Assembly: GCA_028278545.1 (NCBI GenBank)
Contig: JANQED010000165.1
Coordinates: 124,001 to 188,000 of the forward strand
Length of the DNA stretch: 64,000 nt
Reading direction: 5' to 3'
Origin: Anaerolineales bacterium
GTDB lineage: Bacteria > Chloroflexota > Anaerolineae > Anaerolineales > UBA11858
Shown here: in pieces, positions 50,323 through 58,691 of the stretch
How positions within the stretch are numbered: the first letter of the stretch is position 1
How the letters are laid out: the number at the start of each line of letters is the position of its first letter
Translations under genes and position numbers: made by a program
The notes under the pieces: model-generated
Database searches by the model: none
Told to the model about the DNA's origin: nothing
Seen by the model: the letters and a program-made list of their open reading frames with translations, nothing else

Positions 50323-51822
50323 TTACTGTCTGGCGATTTCTTTGAAGAATGGGGAAACGGCCTGGTAAAGATCTTTGTAAATAGAGTATAACTTCTCGTA
50401 TTCTTGCAGGGCGTTTTCTTGAGGGTATGTAGTTCTTGAAATTTCAATGGCGTCTCTCAGGTCATCAAAAGTAAGAGATTTGTCCATACCAAGTAATGCC
50501 CAAAAACTGGCTCCCAAACATGATGTCTCCCCATTCTTTGGAACAGTGATCGGTCTCCCGAGTATATTAGCAAGTATCTCAACCCAAAAATCTGATTGCG
50601 TAAAACCACCGGATGCGCGGACTTCTTGGATTTCTATTGACATTTCCCTGAGCATCTCATCGAGGCTGCGGAGTCGAAAGCATATTCCCTCGAGTAATGC
50701 TCGCGATAAGTCCCTGATATCATGGTCGATAGATATGCCGAAGAATGCTGCCCTGGCATTTAGATCCCAGTTGGGGCTGCGTTCCCCAGCAAAGAAAGGT
50801 AAGCAAATCACACCATTGTTTATCTTACTTTGTTGAGCAAAATCAAGTATTTGATCAAGACTTAGCTCATCAGAAGAAATCGTTTGAAGCACATCTCTGA
50901 GCCAGGTCAAGGCGATCCCACCGTTGTTAATAGCTCCGCCTGCAAGCCAGTGCTCCTCGTCGATGCAGTAGCACCAACTGCTTGCAGAGTTGCTGAGTAC
51001 CGGTTCTGGAGAAATAATGCGATAGGCCCCACTAGTACCTATCATGCAAGTGGCCTGCCAGGGATCAATAGCCCCTGCGCCAAGAGTTGAATTCGCAGCA
51101 TCAGAAGAGCCAACAACCAGGGTAGTCCCAACTGGAATGTGTAGTTCTTTGGCAAGAGTTTCGTTTTTGATGGCGAGTTTTTGTTTTGGATTGACGATTT
51201 GTGAGAGCTGATTCGGTTTAATTTGCACTAGTTCGAGAGAGAGCGGGTCCCATTTCAAGGAGTGGATATTCAGCATCCCACTACCGCTGGCTACAGAATA
51301 ATCAATGCAGTATTCGCGGCAAAGCTTTGAAATGATATATTCTTTTACAGATATAAAGCGAGCGGCTTTTTTGAAGATTTCGGGTTTGTTCTCGCGAATC
51401 CAGATGATTTTGTAGAGCGGGTACATGCTGTGCGGTGGACAGCCAGTCTGATGATATATGCTCTGAGATATGGCCGAATTCTTTATTTGCGCAGCTTCTT
51501 TTACGGCCTGATGATTTGCCCAGGTGTATACGTTGGTGAGAGGCTTTCCCGCGTGATCAACAGCAAGTATGCCGTGTAGAGCACAGCCAATGCTGATTGC
51601 CTGACAAGAATGGGGAGAGAGTTCAATTTTGGCGAGCGCATCTTGAACAGCCAGGATCATTCCTTGGAGAATCGAATTTGGATCTTGTTCTTTTATGTCT
51701 TTATCAGCATAACTGCTATTTCCGATGCTTAGTAAATGCCCTTGGTCCGTTGTTATCGAGCACTTGCAACTGCTTGTCCCGAGATCGATTCCCAAATACC
51801 AATCACTTGTGTAATTTCTCAT
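50323..51822 (-). CDS. FGGY family carbohydrate kinase (gluconate/xylulose kinase-like)
   Basis: A 499-residue sugar kinase with two actin-like domains. YLGIDLGTSSCKCSITTDQG is the N-terminal phosphate loop; GTTLVVGSSDAANSTLGAGAI and MIGTSGAYRI carry the second ATP-binding region; RASGGFTQSDFWVEILANIL is the C-terminal signature. The sequence is closest in look to gluconokinases and xylulokinases; the sugar cannot be fixed. Start MRNYTSDWYLGID at 51822. It is divergent from the IclR regulator, which probably controls it. Codons are more AT-rich than upstream genes. Confidence 0.86.
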   Translation of the reverse strand: MRNYTSDWYLGIDLGTSSCKCSITTDQGHLLSIGNSSYADKDIKEQDPNSILQGMILAVQDALAKIELSPHSCQAISIGCALHGILAVDHAGKPLTNVYTWANHQAVKEAAQIKNSAISQSIYHQTGCPPHSMYPLYKIIWIRENKPEIFKKAARFISVKEYIISKLCREYCIDYSVASGSGMLNIHSLKWDPLSLELVQIKPNQLSQIVNPKQKLAIKNETLAKELHIPVGTTLVVGSSDAANSTLGAGAIDPWQATCMIGTSGAYRIISPEPVLSNSASSWCYCIDEEHWLAGGAINNGGIALTWLRDVLQTISSDELSLDQILDFAQQSKINNGVICLPFFAGERSPNWDLNARAAFFGISIDHDIRDLSRALLEGICFRLRSLDEMLREMSIEIQEVRASGGFTQSDFWVEILANILGRPITVPKNGETSCLGASFWALLGMDKSLTFDDLRDAIEISRTTYPQENALQEYEKLYSIYKDLYQAVSPFFKEIARQ

Positions 51823-51867
51823 AGGTGGCTCCACCGCACTATTTTGCTTGCTAATCTGTGTGACATC

Positions 51868-51897
51868 TTGACAACTTGGCGAGGTAAACTTTATAAT
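51868..51897 (+). promoter_or_regulatory. Promoter of the IclR regulator gene
   Basis: TTGACA (51868-51873), 18 bases, TATAAT (51892-51897). The start point would be near 51904, directly before the inverted repeat. Confidence 0.75.
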
Positions 51898-51904
51898 TCT
51901 ATCA

Positions 51905-51932
51905 TATGAAATATCATTTCATAATATGAAAC
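51905..51932. promoter_or_regulatory. Candidate IclR operator
   Basis: TATGAAAT-ATC-ATTTCATA is a perfect inverted repeat (51905-51923), followed by a third half-site TATGAAAC (51925-51932). It overlaps the expected transcription start of the regulator and lies between the divergent kinase and regulator genes. Confidence 0.65.
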
Positions 51933-51942
51933 GGAGAGTGTC

Positions 51943-52722
51943 GTGGGGAATATCGATCAGGAAGGTAAAAAAACAAAGTACAAGGTCCAATCTGTGGATA
52001 GGGCTTTGCAAATTTTAACCTGTTTTAGTTTGAAGAAGCCGGAACTTTCGTTGATTGAAATCTGCGACATGACTGAATTGCCGAAACCAACCGTGTTTCG
52101 TTTGCTCTCAGCGTTGGAATCAGCTCAGTTCATTGAGCGCACAACCGACAAGCAACGCTATTCAGTTGGAATCCGGGTGTTCGAGTTGGGGAATATCTAT
52201 TTATCGAATCTATCCATTGAGCAAATTTTGGCTCCAGCGATGCAGCGGATTACGCGAGAGTTCAATATTGCTTGTAATTTGGCAATACTAGACGATGGGC
52301 AGGTGATGTATATCGCCTCTACCAACACCAGCAGCCCTTTCCAATATGGCCCAATCATTGGATATAGACACTATATTCATTGCTCAGCCCTGGGCAAAGC
52401 GCTGGTTTTTGATCTTGCCGACGACGAAATCTCAGCTATTTTGGAGCAGCGCGGGATGCCCGCTTTGTCTCCTAATACGATTACTCAGCCGGCGAAATAT
52501 TTTGAGAATTTGAAACAATCCAGAAAGCTCGGGTATGCTGTTGATGACCAGGAAGGTGCCATAGGAATCTATTGTTTGGCTGTCCCTATCCGAAATCAAC
52601 TTGGAAAGGTGATCGCGGCACTGAGCGTCTCGGGGCCAAGCCCCCAATATACGGAGGATATAGAAAAAGAGATCATTCAGCGCTTGAAAGATAGTGCTGT
52701 TGAAGCTCAACGACAGTTGTGA
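51943..52722 (+). CDS. IclR family transcriptional regulator
   Basis: A 259-residue regulator. The N-terminal winged helix (SVDRALQILTCFSLKKPELSLIEICDMTELPKPTVFRLLSALESAQFIERT) is followed by the GAF-like effector domain: HCSALGKALVFDLADDE, GYAVDDQEGAIGIYCLAVPIRNQLGKVIAALSVSGP. The start is GTG 51943, after GGAGAG. It faces the sugar kinase gene and heads the direction of the transporter and hydrolase genes, so it is the likely regulator of the whole cluster. The effector would be a small organic or sugar acid. Confidence 0.92.
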   Translation: MGNIDQEGKKTKYKVQSVDRALQILTCFSLKKPELSLIEICDMTELPKPTVFRLLSALESAQFIERTTDKQRYSVGIRVFELGNIYLSNLSIEQILAPAMQRITREFNIACNLAILDDGQVMYIASTNTSSPFQYGPIIGYRHYIHCSALGKALVFDLADDEISAILEQRGMPALSPNTITQPAKYFENLKQSRKLGYAVDDQEGAIGIYCLAVPIRNQLGKVIAALSVSGPSPQYTEDIEKEIIQRLKDSAVEAQRQL

Positions 52723-52989
52723 TGCAAGGAACACTCGAAGTGGAGACGCTATTCAAGCAAGGGCAGACTAAAGGAGGTGAATGGAGAACAGATGGTGATT
52801 TAACGAGTATCTATCTTTGTTTCAGGTAATTTGTTCAGTTGCGAGCGGTTTGAGTAACATTTTGTGCTCAAGAAAAACAATCGCGAGCATTTCATGTCAG
52901 CGGAGAAATCCCCTGATTTAGCGAGATTGGCTATTTGATGAGGAATCTTCTGCTCATGTGAAATGTCCACAATTCCCAAGGAGATTGAA

Positions 52990-54756
52990 ATGTTGAGAAT
53001 TTTTAGCAGAAAAGGAAAATCCATTTTTCTTGTAGTAATGGCTGCTTTTCTGGTTGTTGGCTTTAGCCCTCTAACAGTAGCCGTGGCGCCAGCGGTAGAT
53101 ACATCTGAACCTGCTGCAAATGAAACCGGATCCCAGGTTTTCATCGGCACGAATGGGATGACAGGTAAACACTACAACCCGATTTGGATGACGAGCAATC
53201 CACAGTTCCTGACTTTCCCACTGATCCTACCCGCGTTGACCTGGTTTGATGATAGCGTTCAACCAGTGCCGGATTTGGCTACTCAAATCGATGTCAACGA
53301 AGATGCTACGGTCTGGACCTTCCACCTGCCGGAAAACGCTGCTTGGAGTGACGGCGAAATGCTAACCGCCGATGATGTATATTTCACCTACAAGCTTGCA
53401 ATCAACCCTGAGATTGGCCAATCGGTCTGGGCGAAGAACTTCTCAAGCGTGATTGGTGTGGCCGAATATCAGGCAGGTGAGGCCGACGAGATTGAAGGGA
53501 TCAAGGTTGTTGATGATCATACAGTGACCTTTGAATTGAGTGCTCCCACTGCGACCTTCTTGTTCAACACCTATCTTGGAATTCTGCCAGAACACATTTT
53601 GGGATCAATGACGGTAGAAGAACTCGAGCAGAGTGATTACGTTGATGCCCCCGTTGTGACCTCAGGCCCCTATGATTTTGTGGAATATGTCGAAGGACAG
53701 TACATCCACTTGACCAAAAAAGCAGACTACTGGGGCAAAGAAGTGCAGATTGATGAGATCTATGTTGAGCTGTTCGAGGAACAGGCAACGATATTGGCTC
53801 AACTAGAGGCTGGCGAACTTGATATTGCCACGATCCCGGCCGATGAGGTTGCGCGCTTTGGCAGTATCGAGCATGTAGATGTCGTCCCCGTCGCCGGCAT
53901 TGGTTATTCGGTTGCTCATGTCGATGCCCGCTCTCAAGAACAGATCGACCTGATGAATAAGCCCACCGAGGAGGGTGGTAAGGGCGGCAATGTCATGAAC
54001 AGCACTCCAATCGAGGCGGAGATCAAGCCCTATTTGCAGGAAAAGAGTTTCCGCCAGGCCTTAGCATATTCAATCGATTCTAACGCGATCATCGCTGTGC
54101 TGGCCGATGGGCAGGCAACGCCGATCTATAGCCCGATCTTTGGACCAGAGTGGGCCGTCAACCCGGATTTGAACACGTACGAGCGTGACACGGACATGGC
54201 CAAATCCTTAATGGAGGAGGCCGGTGTTACTTTCGATGAAAAAGGTGTTGCCCTCTGGGATGGAAAACCGATTACCCTGGTCTTCCTATCCTCCACCAGC
54301 GAGCAGGCGCGTCAGCTTGGTGAAATACTCCAGCAGCAGTTGGGCGAAGTTGGTATCCGTGTAGATATCAAATTGGTGACGAGCTCTGCTTTCCTGGTCG
54401 CGGCAATCGGTGGTGAAGGTGATCTGGTCCTCAATCAAGGTGGTCGTTTTGGCGCTGAACCTAGCACAAGCTCGTTGTACTACACCTGCAAAGCGGGTTG
54501 GGCTGAGCTGGTTATGGGATACTGCAACCCAGAGTTTGATGACCTAATGACTCAGGGTGTTGCAACCAGCGTGGTTGAAGATCGCCAGGCGATCTACCAT
54601 GAAGCCAGTGCCATCCTGAACGAAGACCTACCCAGCTTATTCTTCATGTCCCCTGACTCCTTTGTGGGGATGAACCCCAATCTTGCCGGGGTGAAACCAA
54701 GTGCCGATCCGGGTTACCTTACCTGGAATATTGAAGAATGGACAATTACTGAATAA
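52990..54756 (+). CDS. Oligopeptide-type ABC transporter substrate-binding protein
   Basis: A 588-residue exported protein of the SBP_bac_5 family. The signal segment is KSIFLVVMAAFLVVGFSPLTVAVA with no clear lipobox Cys. The family region VWTFHLPENAAWSDGEMLTADDVYFTYKLA and the long C-terminal lobe with FRQALAYSIDSNAIIAVLADGQATPIYSPI are clear. Start ATG 52990 follows AAGGAG by eight bases; an ATG at 52963 is in frame. Such proteins bind peptides, nickel, oligosaccharides or opines. It is followed by a hairpin that may make it more abundant than the permeases. Confidence 0.9.
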   Translation: MLRIFSRKGKSIFLVVMAAFLVVGFSPLTVAVAPAVDTSEPAANETGSQVFIGTNGMTGKHYNPIWMTSNPQFLTFPLILPALTWFDDSVQPVPDLATQIDVNEDATVWTFHLPENAAWSDGEMLTADDVYFTYKLAINPEIGQSVWAKNFSSVIGVAEYQAGEADEIEGIKVVDDHTVTFELSAPTATFLFNTYLGILPEHILGSMTVEELEQSDYVDAPVVTSGPYDFVEYVEGQYIHLTKKADYWGKEVQIDEIYVELFEEQATILAQLEAGELDIATIPADEVARFGSIEHVDVVPVAGIGYSVAHVDARSQEQIDLMNKPTEEGGKGGNVMNSTPIEAEIKPYLQEKSFRQALAYSIDSNAIIAVLADGQATPIYSPIFGPEWAVNPDLNTYERDTDMAKSLMEEAGVTFDEKGVALWDGKPITLVFLSSTSEQARQLGEILQQQLGEVGIRVDIKLVTSSAFLVAAIGGEGDLVLNQGGRFGAEPSTSSLYYTCKAGWAELVMGYCNPEFDDLMTQGVATSVVEDRQAIYHEASAILNEDLPSLFFMSPDSFVGMNPNLAGVKPSADPGYLTWNIEEWTITE

Positions 54757-54770
54757 GGGTCGAAAATAAT

Positions 54771-54812
54771 GAGTGCAGCATCATATCCTGGTGCTGCACT
54801 CACACTTTTCAG
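54771..54812 (+). terminator. Hairpin after the binding-protein gene
   Basis: GAGTGCAGCA (54771-54780) pairs with TGCTGCACTC (54792-54801), followed by ACACTTTTCAGTTTT. It probably acts as a partial terminator or mRNA 3' stabiliser within the operon. Confidence 0.7.
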
Positions 54813-54888
54813 TTTTAGGGTTTGCCAAATCTTATGAGTGAACAGGAATGTTACAGTTTTACATCTTGTTCATGAGGTTTGAACGCCG

Positions 54889-55653
54889 ATGGAATTACAA
54901 TACGCAGTTAGTCTGTGGAATTATCTTCATTATCAAAATGTCGCAAATTTAGATCAGCTATTGGAATGTCTGCGCAAGTATAACTATGGTATCGAACTTT
55001 GGAATTCATGGCGCGTACCCTTAAATTTGTTTGATCGGCAAGCCCGTAATGAATTGAAATCCATGTTGAATGGTATGCCCGTCAGCTTGCATTCTGAGAT
55101 TGGTTTGACGGGTAGTGATTTTCATCGAAAGCAAATTGACGCCGCTGCCGAACTGGGCGCATCTGTCCTTGTTCTACATTCTGACAATCTTTACCTGCCG
55201 AACACGGGGCTGTTGGATATTGACTTGGCGAATGAGATTGTCGAATATGCCCGCACATGCGATGTTCAACTTGCCCTGGAGAATGGTCAGCTTCCTTTTC
55301 TGGTTGATGCGATCAGTCAAGTTCCGGGGTTGAAAATATGCCTTGATATTGGACATATTTATTTGACCTCGGAGCCGTTGCATAAGTTTTTGGATGCGCT
55401 CAAAGAGCAAGTGGTCCATCTCCACATCCAGGAGATTATGTCCCAACCTGAAACGGCCCTCTTGGGTGAAGAGGATATCATCCTTGACCATTATACGCCG
55501 GGGACGGGGGGAATTCCAAAGCACGATTGGACGCTTCTGTTTGAAACGCTCAAGCAGATCGAGTATAAAGGCCTGGCAGTATTTGAAATTCAACCCAGGA
55601 ATCCCTTGCAAACAGCTTTCTTGGGAAAAGCCTTCATTCAAGAGTTCTTGTAA
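54889..55653 (+). CDS. Sugar phosphate isomerase/epimerase-like TIM barrel protein
   Basis: 254 residues of the xylose-isomerase-like AP endonuclease 2 fold. Metal-ligand candidates are in LHSEIGL, VLHSDN, LALENGQ, ICLDIGHIYL, VVHLHIQE, HYTPGTGGIPKHDWTLLF and LAVFEIQPRNP; this spacing of His, Glu and Asp is normal for the family. The reaction is likely an isomerisation or epimerisation of a sugar or related polyol. It lies between the binding protein and permease genes of the same cluster. Confidence 0.82.
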   Translation: MELQYAVSLWNYLHYQNVANLDQLLECLRKYNYGIELWNSWRVPLNLFDRQARNELKSMLNGMPVSLHSEIGLTGSDFHRKQIDAAAELGASVLVLHSDNLYLPNTGLLDIDLANEIVEYARTCDVQLALENGQLPFLVDAISQVPGLKICLDIGHIYLTSEPLHKFLDALKEQVVHLHIQEIMSQPETALLGEEDIILDHYTPGTGGIPKHDWTLLFETLKQIEYKGLAVFEIQPRNPLQTAFLGKAFIQEFL

Positions 55654-55723
55654 CCAGGTTGTCATACTGAGTTTCCACATCTTGTGGCACACGAGCGGAT
55701 GAAACGGAGTAAGATAGTTTTCT

Positions 55724-56683
55724 ATGGGTAAATACATTGTCAGGCGATTGCTGATTTCAATTCCTGTGTTGTTTGGCATTACCATTATCGTTTTTGGCTT
55801 GCTCCAAATTGCCCCTGGAGATCCGGTTTCGGGGATGATCGACCCAACGATTGGAAACTTTGATGCGGACATGATTGAGACCGAGAGGGAGAAATTGGGT
55901 CTCAATGAGCCGCTGCCAGTGCAGTATTTCTTTTGGTTGAGCCGGGTTTTGCGAGGCGATCTTGGATATTCTTTGATCACCCAAAAACCTGTCGCTGACA
56001 TGATCGGCATCCGGCTGTGGCCGACGCTAAAAATTACATTGTCCGCGCTGATACTCAGCACGGTGGTTGGAATCACTGTGGGCATCATTTCGGCGGTCTA
56101 CCAGTATTCCTTGGTGGACTATATCTCGACGTTTCTCTCGTTTGTTGCTGTCAGCCTGCCTGGGTTTTTCCTGGCTCTGGCGTTGATTTACTTGTTTGCT
56201 TTGCGGCTGGATTGGTTGCCAACTTCAGGGATGGTGACTTTAGGTCAGGAACCAAGTCTGTGGGATGAAATCCAGCATATGATATTGCCAGTCTCGATCT
56301 TGGGGATAGGTAGCGCTGCCCCTCTGGTGCGGTATGCTCGCTCTTCGATGTTGGAGATTCTAAGCCAGGATTTTGTCGTTCTGGCTCGAGCAAAGGGTGT
56401 CAGAGAGTGGGTAGCTGTCCTTCGACATGCTTTTCCGAATGCGTTGATCCCCTTGATCACTGTCATTGGCCTTCGGCTGCCAGTCTTGTTCGCTGGATCG
56501 GTGATCGTGGAGCAGATATTTCATTGGCAAGGTTTGGGGACACTCAATATTTGGGCGGTGCTCAATCAAGATTATTCCGTTTTGATGGGTTTGAATTTGA
56601 TCTCAGCTATATTGGTGCTCAGTGCCAATTTGTTGACCGATATCGCCTATGCGGTTGTCGATCCACGGATCCAGCTAGACTAA
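55724..56683 (+). CDS. ABC transporter permease, DppB/OppB type
   Basis: A 319-residue inner membrane protein with six segments. The N-terminus MGKYIVRRLLISIPVLFGITIIVFGLLQIAPGDPV is a textbook DppB start. The EAA loop is LSQDFVVLARAKGVREWVAVLRHAFPNALIPLITVIGLRLPVLFAGSVIVEQIFHWQGLGTL. It pairs with the next gene, whose start is eight bases after its stop. No ATPase genes accompany it here. Confidence 0.92.
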   Translation: MGKYIVRRLLISIPVLFGITIIVFGLLQIAPGDPVSGMIDPTIGNFDADMIETEREKLGLNEPLPVQYFFWLSRVLRGDLGYSLITQKPVADMIGIRLWPTLKITLSALILSTVVGITVGIISAVYQYSLVDYISTFLSFVAVSLPGFFLALALIYLFALRLDWLPTSGMVTLGQEPSLWDEIQHMILPVSILGIGSAAPLVRYARSSMLEILSQDFVVLARAKGVREWVAVLRHAFPNALIPLITVIGLRLPVLFAGSVIVEQIFHWQGLGTLNIWAVLNQDYSVLMGLNLISAILVLSANLLTDIAYAVVDPRIQLD

Positions 56684-56691
56684 GGTGAATT

Positions 56692-57609
56692 ATGCGAAAT
56701 CAATCAGTGGACTCGGAAAGTAAACAATTGAATAAGCCAAAAGCGACTGATATTTCTAGTGACAGTATTTGGAGGCGAATGGTTAGCCGCTTTGTTCAAT
56801 ATCGACCGGCGGTGTTTGGTTTGGTGATCATCGTAGTTTTGATCTTAATTGCCGTATTCGCACCGGTGGTCGCTGTTCAGGATCCTTATTATCAAGACTA
56901 TTCTGCCTTGAAACAGCCTCCGAGTTCCGAGCATATATTGGGTACAGATGCCCTCGGGCGGGATGTTTGGGCAAGACTGGTCTATGCCACGCGCGTTTCC
57001 ATTTCGGTGGGTCTGGTTGCGGTAGCCATCTATACCGTCATCGGCACAACCCTGGGGGCAATTGCTGGCTATTATGGCGGTGCCGTAGATGCGGTGATCA
57101 TGCGGATTACAGATGTCGTCATGACGTTCCCGGCATTGATCATCATTATTACCGTTGTCGCGCTTGTTGGATCAAGCTTATACAATATTATGGCGGTGAT
57201 GGGTTTGCTGAGTTGGCCGGGAATCTGTCGTTTGGTTAGAGGGCAGATACTCAGCTTACGGGAAAAAGAGTTTGTCATCGCGGCAAAGGCATTGGGTGCA
57301 TCCGATGCTGATATTATCTTTACGCACTTATTACCCAATGTGTTGGGGCCAATTACTGTGGCGGCCACCTTTGGGATCGCCAGTGCAATCCTGACCGAGG
57401 CATCGTTGAGTTTCCTCGGGCTTGGTGTTCCGCCTCCCCAGCCAAGTTGGGGACAGATGCTGACCGATGCTCAGAAATTGACCGTTCTAGCAGAAATGCC
57501 CTGGCTCTGGGTGCCTCCCGGATTGATGGTTTCGCTTACAGTGTTGTGCGTCAATTTTGTTGGTGATGGTTTGCGCGATGCTTTTGATCCTCGCACTGTT
57601 CTATCTTGA
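56692..57609 (+). CDS. ABC transporter permease, DppC/OppC type
   Basis: A 305-residue inner membrane protein. A polar N-terminal 30 residues precede the first membrane segment. The DppC signature HILGTDALGRDVWARLVYATRVSISVGLVAV and the EAA loop AAKALGASDADIIFTHLLPNVLGPITV are present, followed by EASLSFLGLGVPPPQPSWGQML. It forms the channel with the DppB-type protein. Confidence 0.92.
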   Translation: MRNQSVDSESKQLNKPKATDISSDSIWRRMVSRFVQYRPAVFGLVIIVVLILIAVFAPVVAVQDPYYQDYSALKQPPSSEHILGTDALGRDVWARLVYATRVSISVGLVAVAIYTVIGTTLGAIAGYYGGAVDAVIMRITDVVMTFPALIIIITVVALVGSSLYNIMAVMGLLSWPGICRLVRGQILSLREKEFVIAAKALGASDADIIFTHLLPNVLGPITVAATFGIASAILTEASLSFLGLGVPPPQPSWGQMLTDAQKLTVLAEMPWLWVPPGLMVSLTVLCVNFVGDGLRDAFDPRTVLS

Positions 57610-57615
57610 AAACCT

Positions 57616-58689
57616 ATGAGAAATTTCATCCTTTATAAAGACGCGAACGCCTATAGTTGTTTCCCGGCAATAGCGAAAACAAGTGATCAGCAGCTTTGGG
57701 TTTCCTTTCGTCGCGCCGGTAATTTCAGTCTGAAAGCCGTCCGGGAAGGGAAGTATGATCATGTTGACAAAGGTGCACGGATCGGTTTGTTGACTTCAAA
57801 CGATTTGGGGGAAAGCTGGCAAGATGCTCAAATTATCCCGGCTTTTGATCCTGAACGCGGTGAGCAAGACCCGTCGATCCAGGTGCTTTCGAATGGTACG
57901 CTGATGGTCAATTTCTTTCAGTGGTTTGTTGTCCCGCAAGAAGAAAAGCATCGCCTAAAATATCCTGCCAGGCAACAGATAGATGGTTCTTGGGCAGATG
58001 TGGAAGGGCCGTATATTATTCGATCCTTCGATCAAGGAGCTTCTTGGGAAACTGTGCCGGTTTATGTGGATAGCGCTCCGCTGCCTCGCGGGGGCACCTC
58101 GGATGCTGTACTTGAACTGCCCAATGGCGAATTGGTTATGGGCATTTATGGCGCAAATTACGGCGATAATGTCTGTCGTGCCTATACTAAGATTTCTGCT
58201 GATGGCGGTGATACCTGGGATACCCCAGCCTTGATCGCTGCTGATCCCAATGAAAAGATCAGCTTTGAGGAGCCGGCGATATCTTTTACTCCCGATGGCA
58301 ATCTGATCGCCATGATCCGGGCCGGGGAACCTGGGAAATACCAGTTTTTGTATCAGGCGTTTTCCTATGATTCCGGGCGGACATGGGTGGAGCTGGAGGA
58401 AACCCCCATGTGGGGACATCCGGCCAGTGTGCTCTTGTTGGCGGATGGCAGGATGGTATGCAGTTATGGATTTCGGCGAGAACCCTATGGGATCAGAGCT
58501 TGCTTCAGCTATGATGGTGGAAAGACCTGGGATATCGAAGGTGAAGTCGTCTTGCGGGATGATGGCGGTAGTAGAGATCTAGGCTACCCCTGCACAGTCC
58601 AATTGCATGATGCTTCATTGTACACCGTCTATTATATTCATGGCGAAGATGGAATCCGGCATATTGCTGGAACCTGGTGGGAAGCATAG
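57616..58689 (+). CDS. Sialidase-like protein with Asp-box repeats
   Basis: A 357-residue six-bladed beta-propeller protein. Asp-boxes (SxDxGxxW-like) recur: SNDLGESW, SFDQGASW, SADGGDTW, SYDSGRTW and SYDGGKTW. An FRRAG stretch near residue 27 could supply the Arg of a sialidase triad, and RAGEPGKYQF and GFRREPYGIRA could supply the others. No signal peptide is seen, so it should act in the cytoplasm on an imported compound. Sialidase, another glycosidase, or a non-hydrolytic propeller are all possible. Confidence 0.78.
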   Translation: MRNFILYKDANAYSCFPAIAKTSDQQLWVSFRRAGNFSLKAVREGKYDHVDKGARIGLLTSNDLGESWQDAQIIPAFDPERGEQDPSIQVLSNGTLMVNFFQWFVVPQEEKHRLKYPARQQIDGSWADVEGPYIIRSFDQGASWETVPVYVDSAPLPRGGTSDAVLELPNGELVMGIYGANYGDNVCRAYTKISADGGDTWDTPALIAADPNEKISFEEPAISFTPDGNLIAMIRAGEPGKYQFLYQAFSYDSGRTWVELEETPMWGHPASVLLLADGRMVCSYGFRREPYGIRACFSYDGGKTWDIEGEVVLRDDGGSRDLGYPCTVQLHDASLYTVYYIHGEDGIRHIAGTWWEA

Positions 58690-58691
58690 CG

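Noticed and set aside
52771-52798. AAGGAGGTGA followed by a five-codon ORF (MENRW), a possible leader peptide
   Set aside because: The ATG directly abuts the ribosome binding site, the peptide has no attenuation-type codons, and no terminator/antiterminator pair was found after it.
57616-58689. Calling the Asp-box protein a confirmed exo-alpha-sialidase
   Set aside because: Asp-boxes occur in many propellers; the three catalytic Arg, the Tyr/Glu pair and an export signal could not be placed with confidence.
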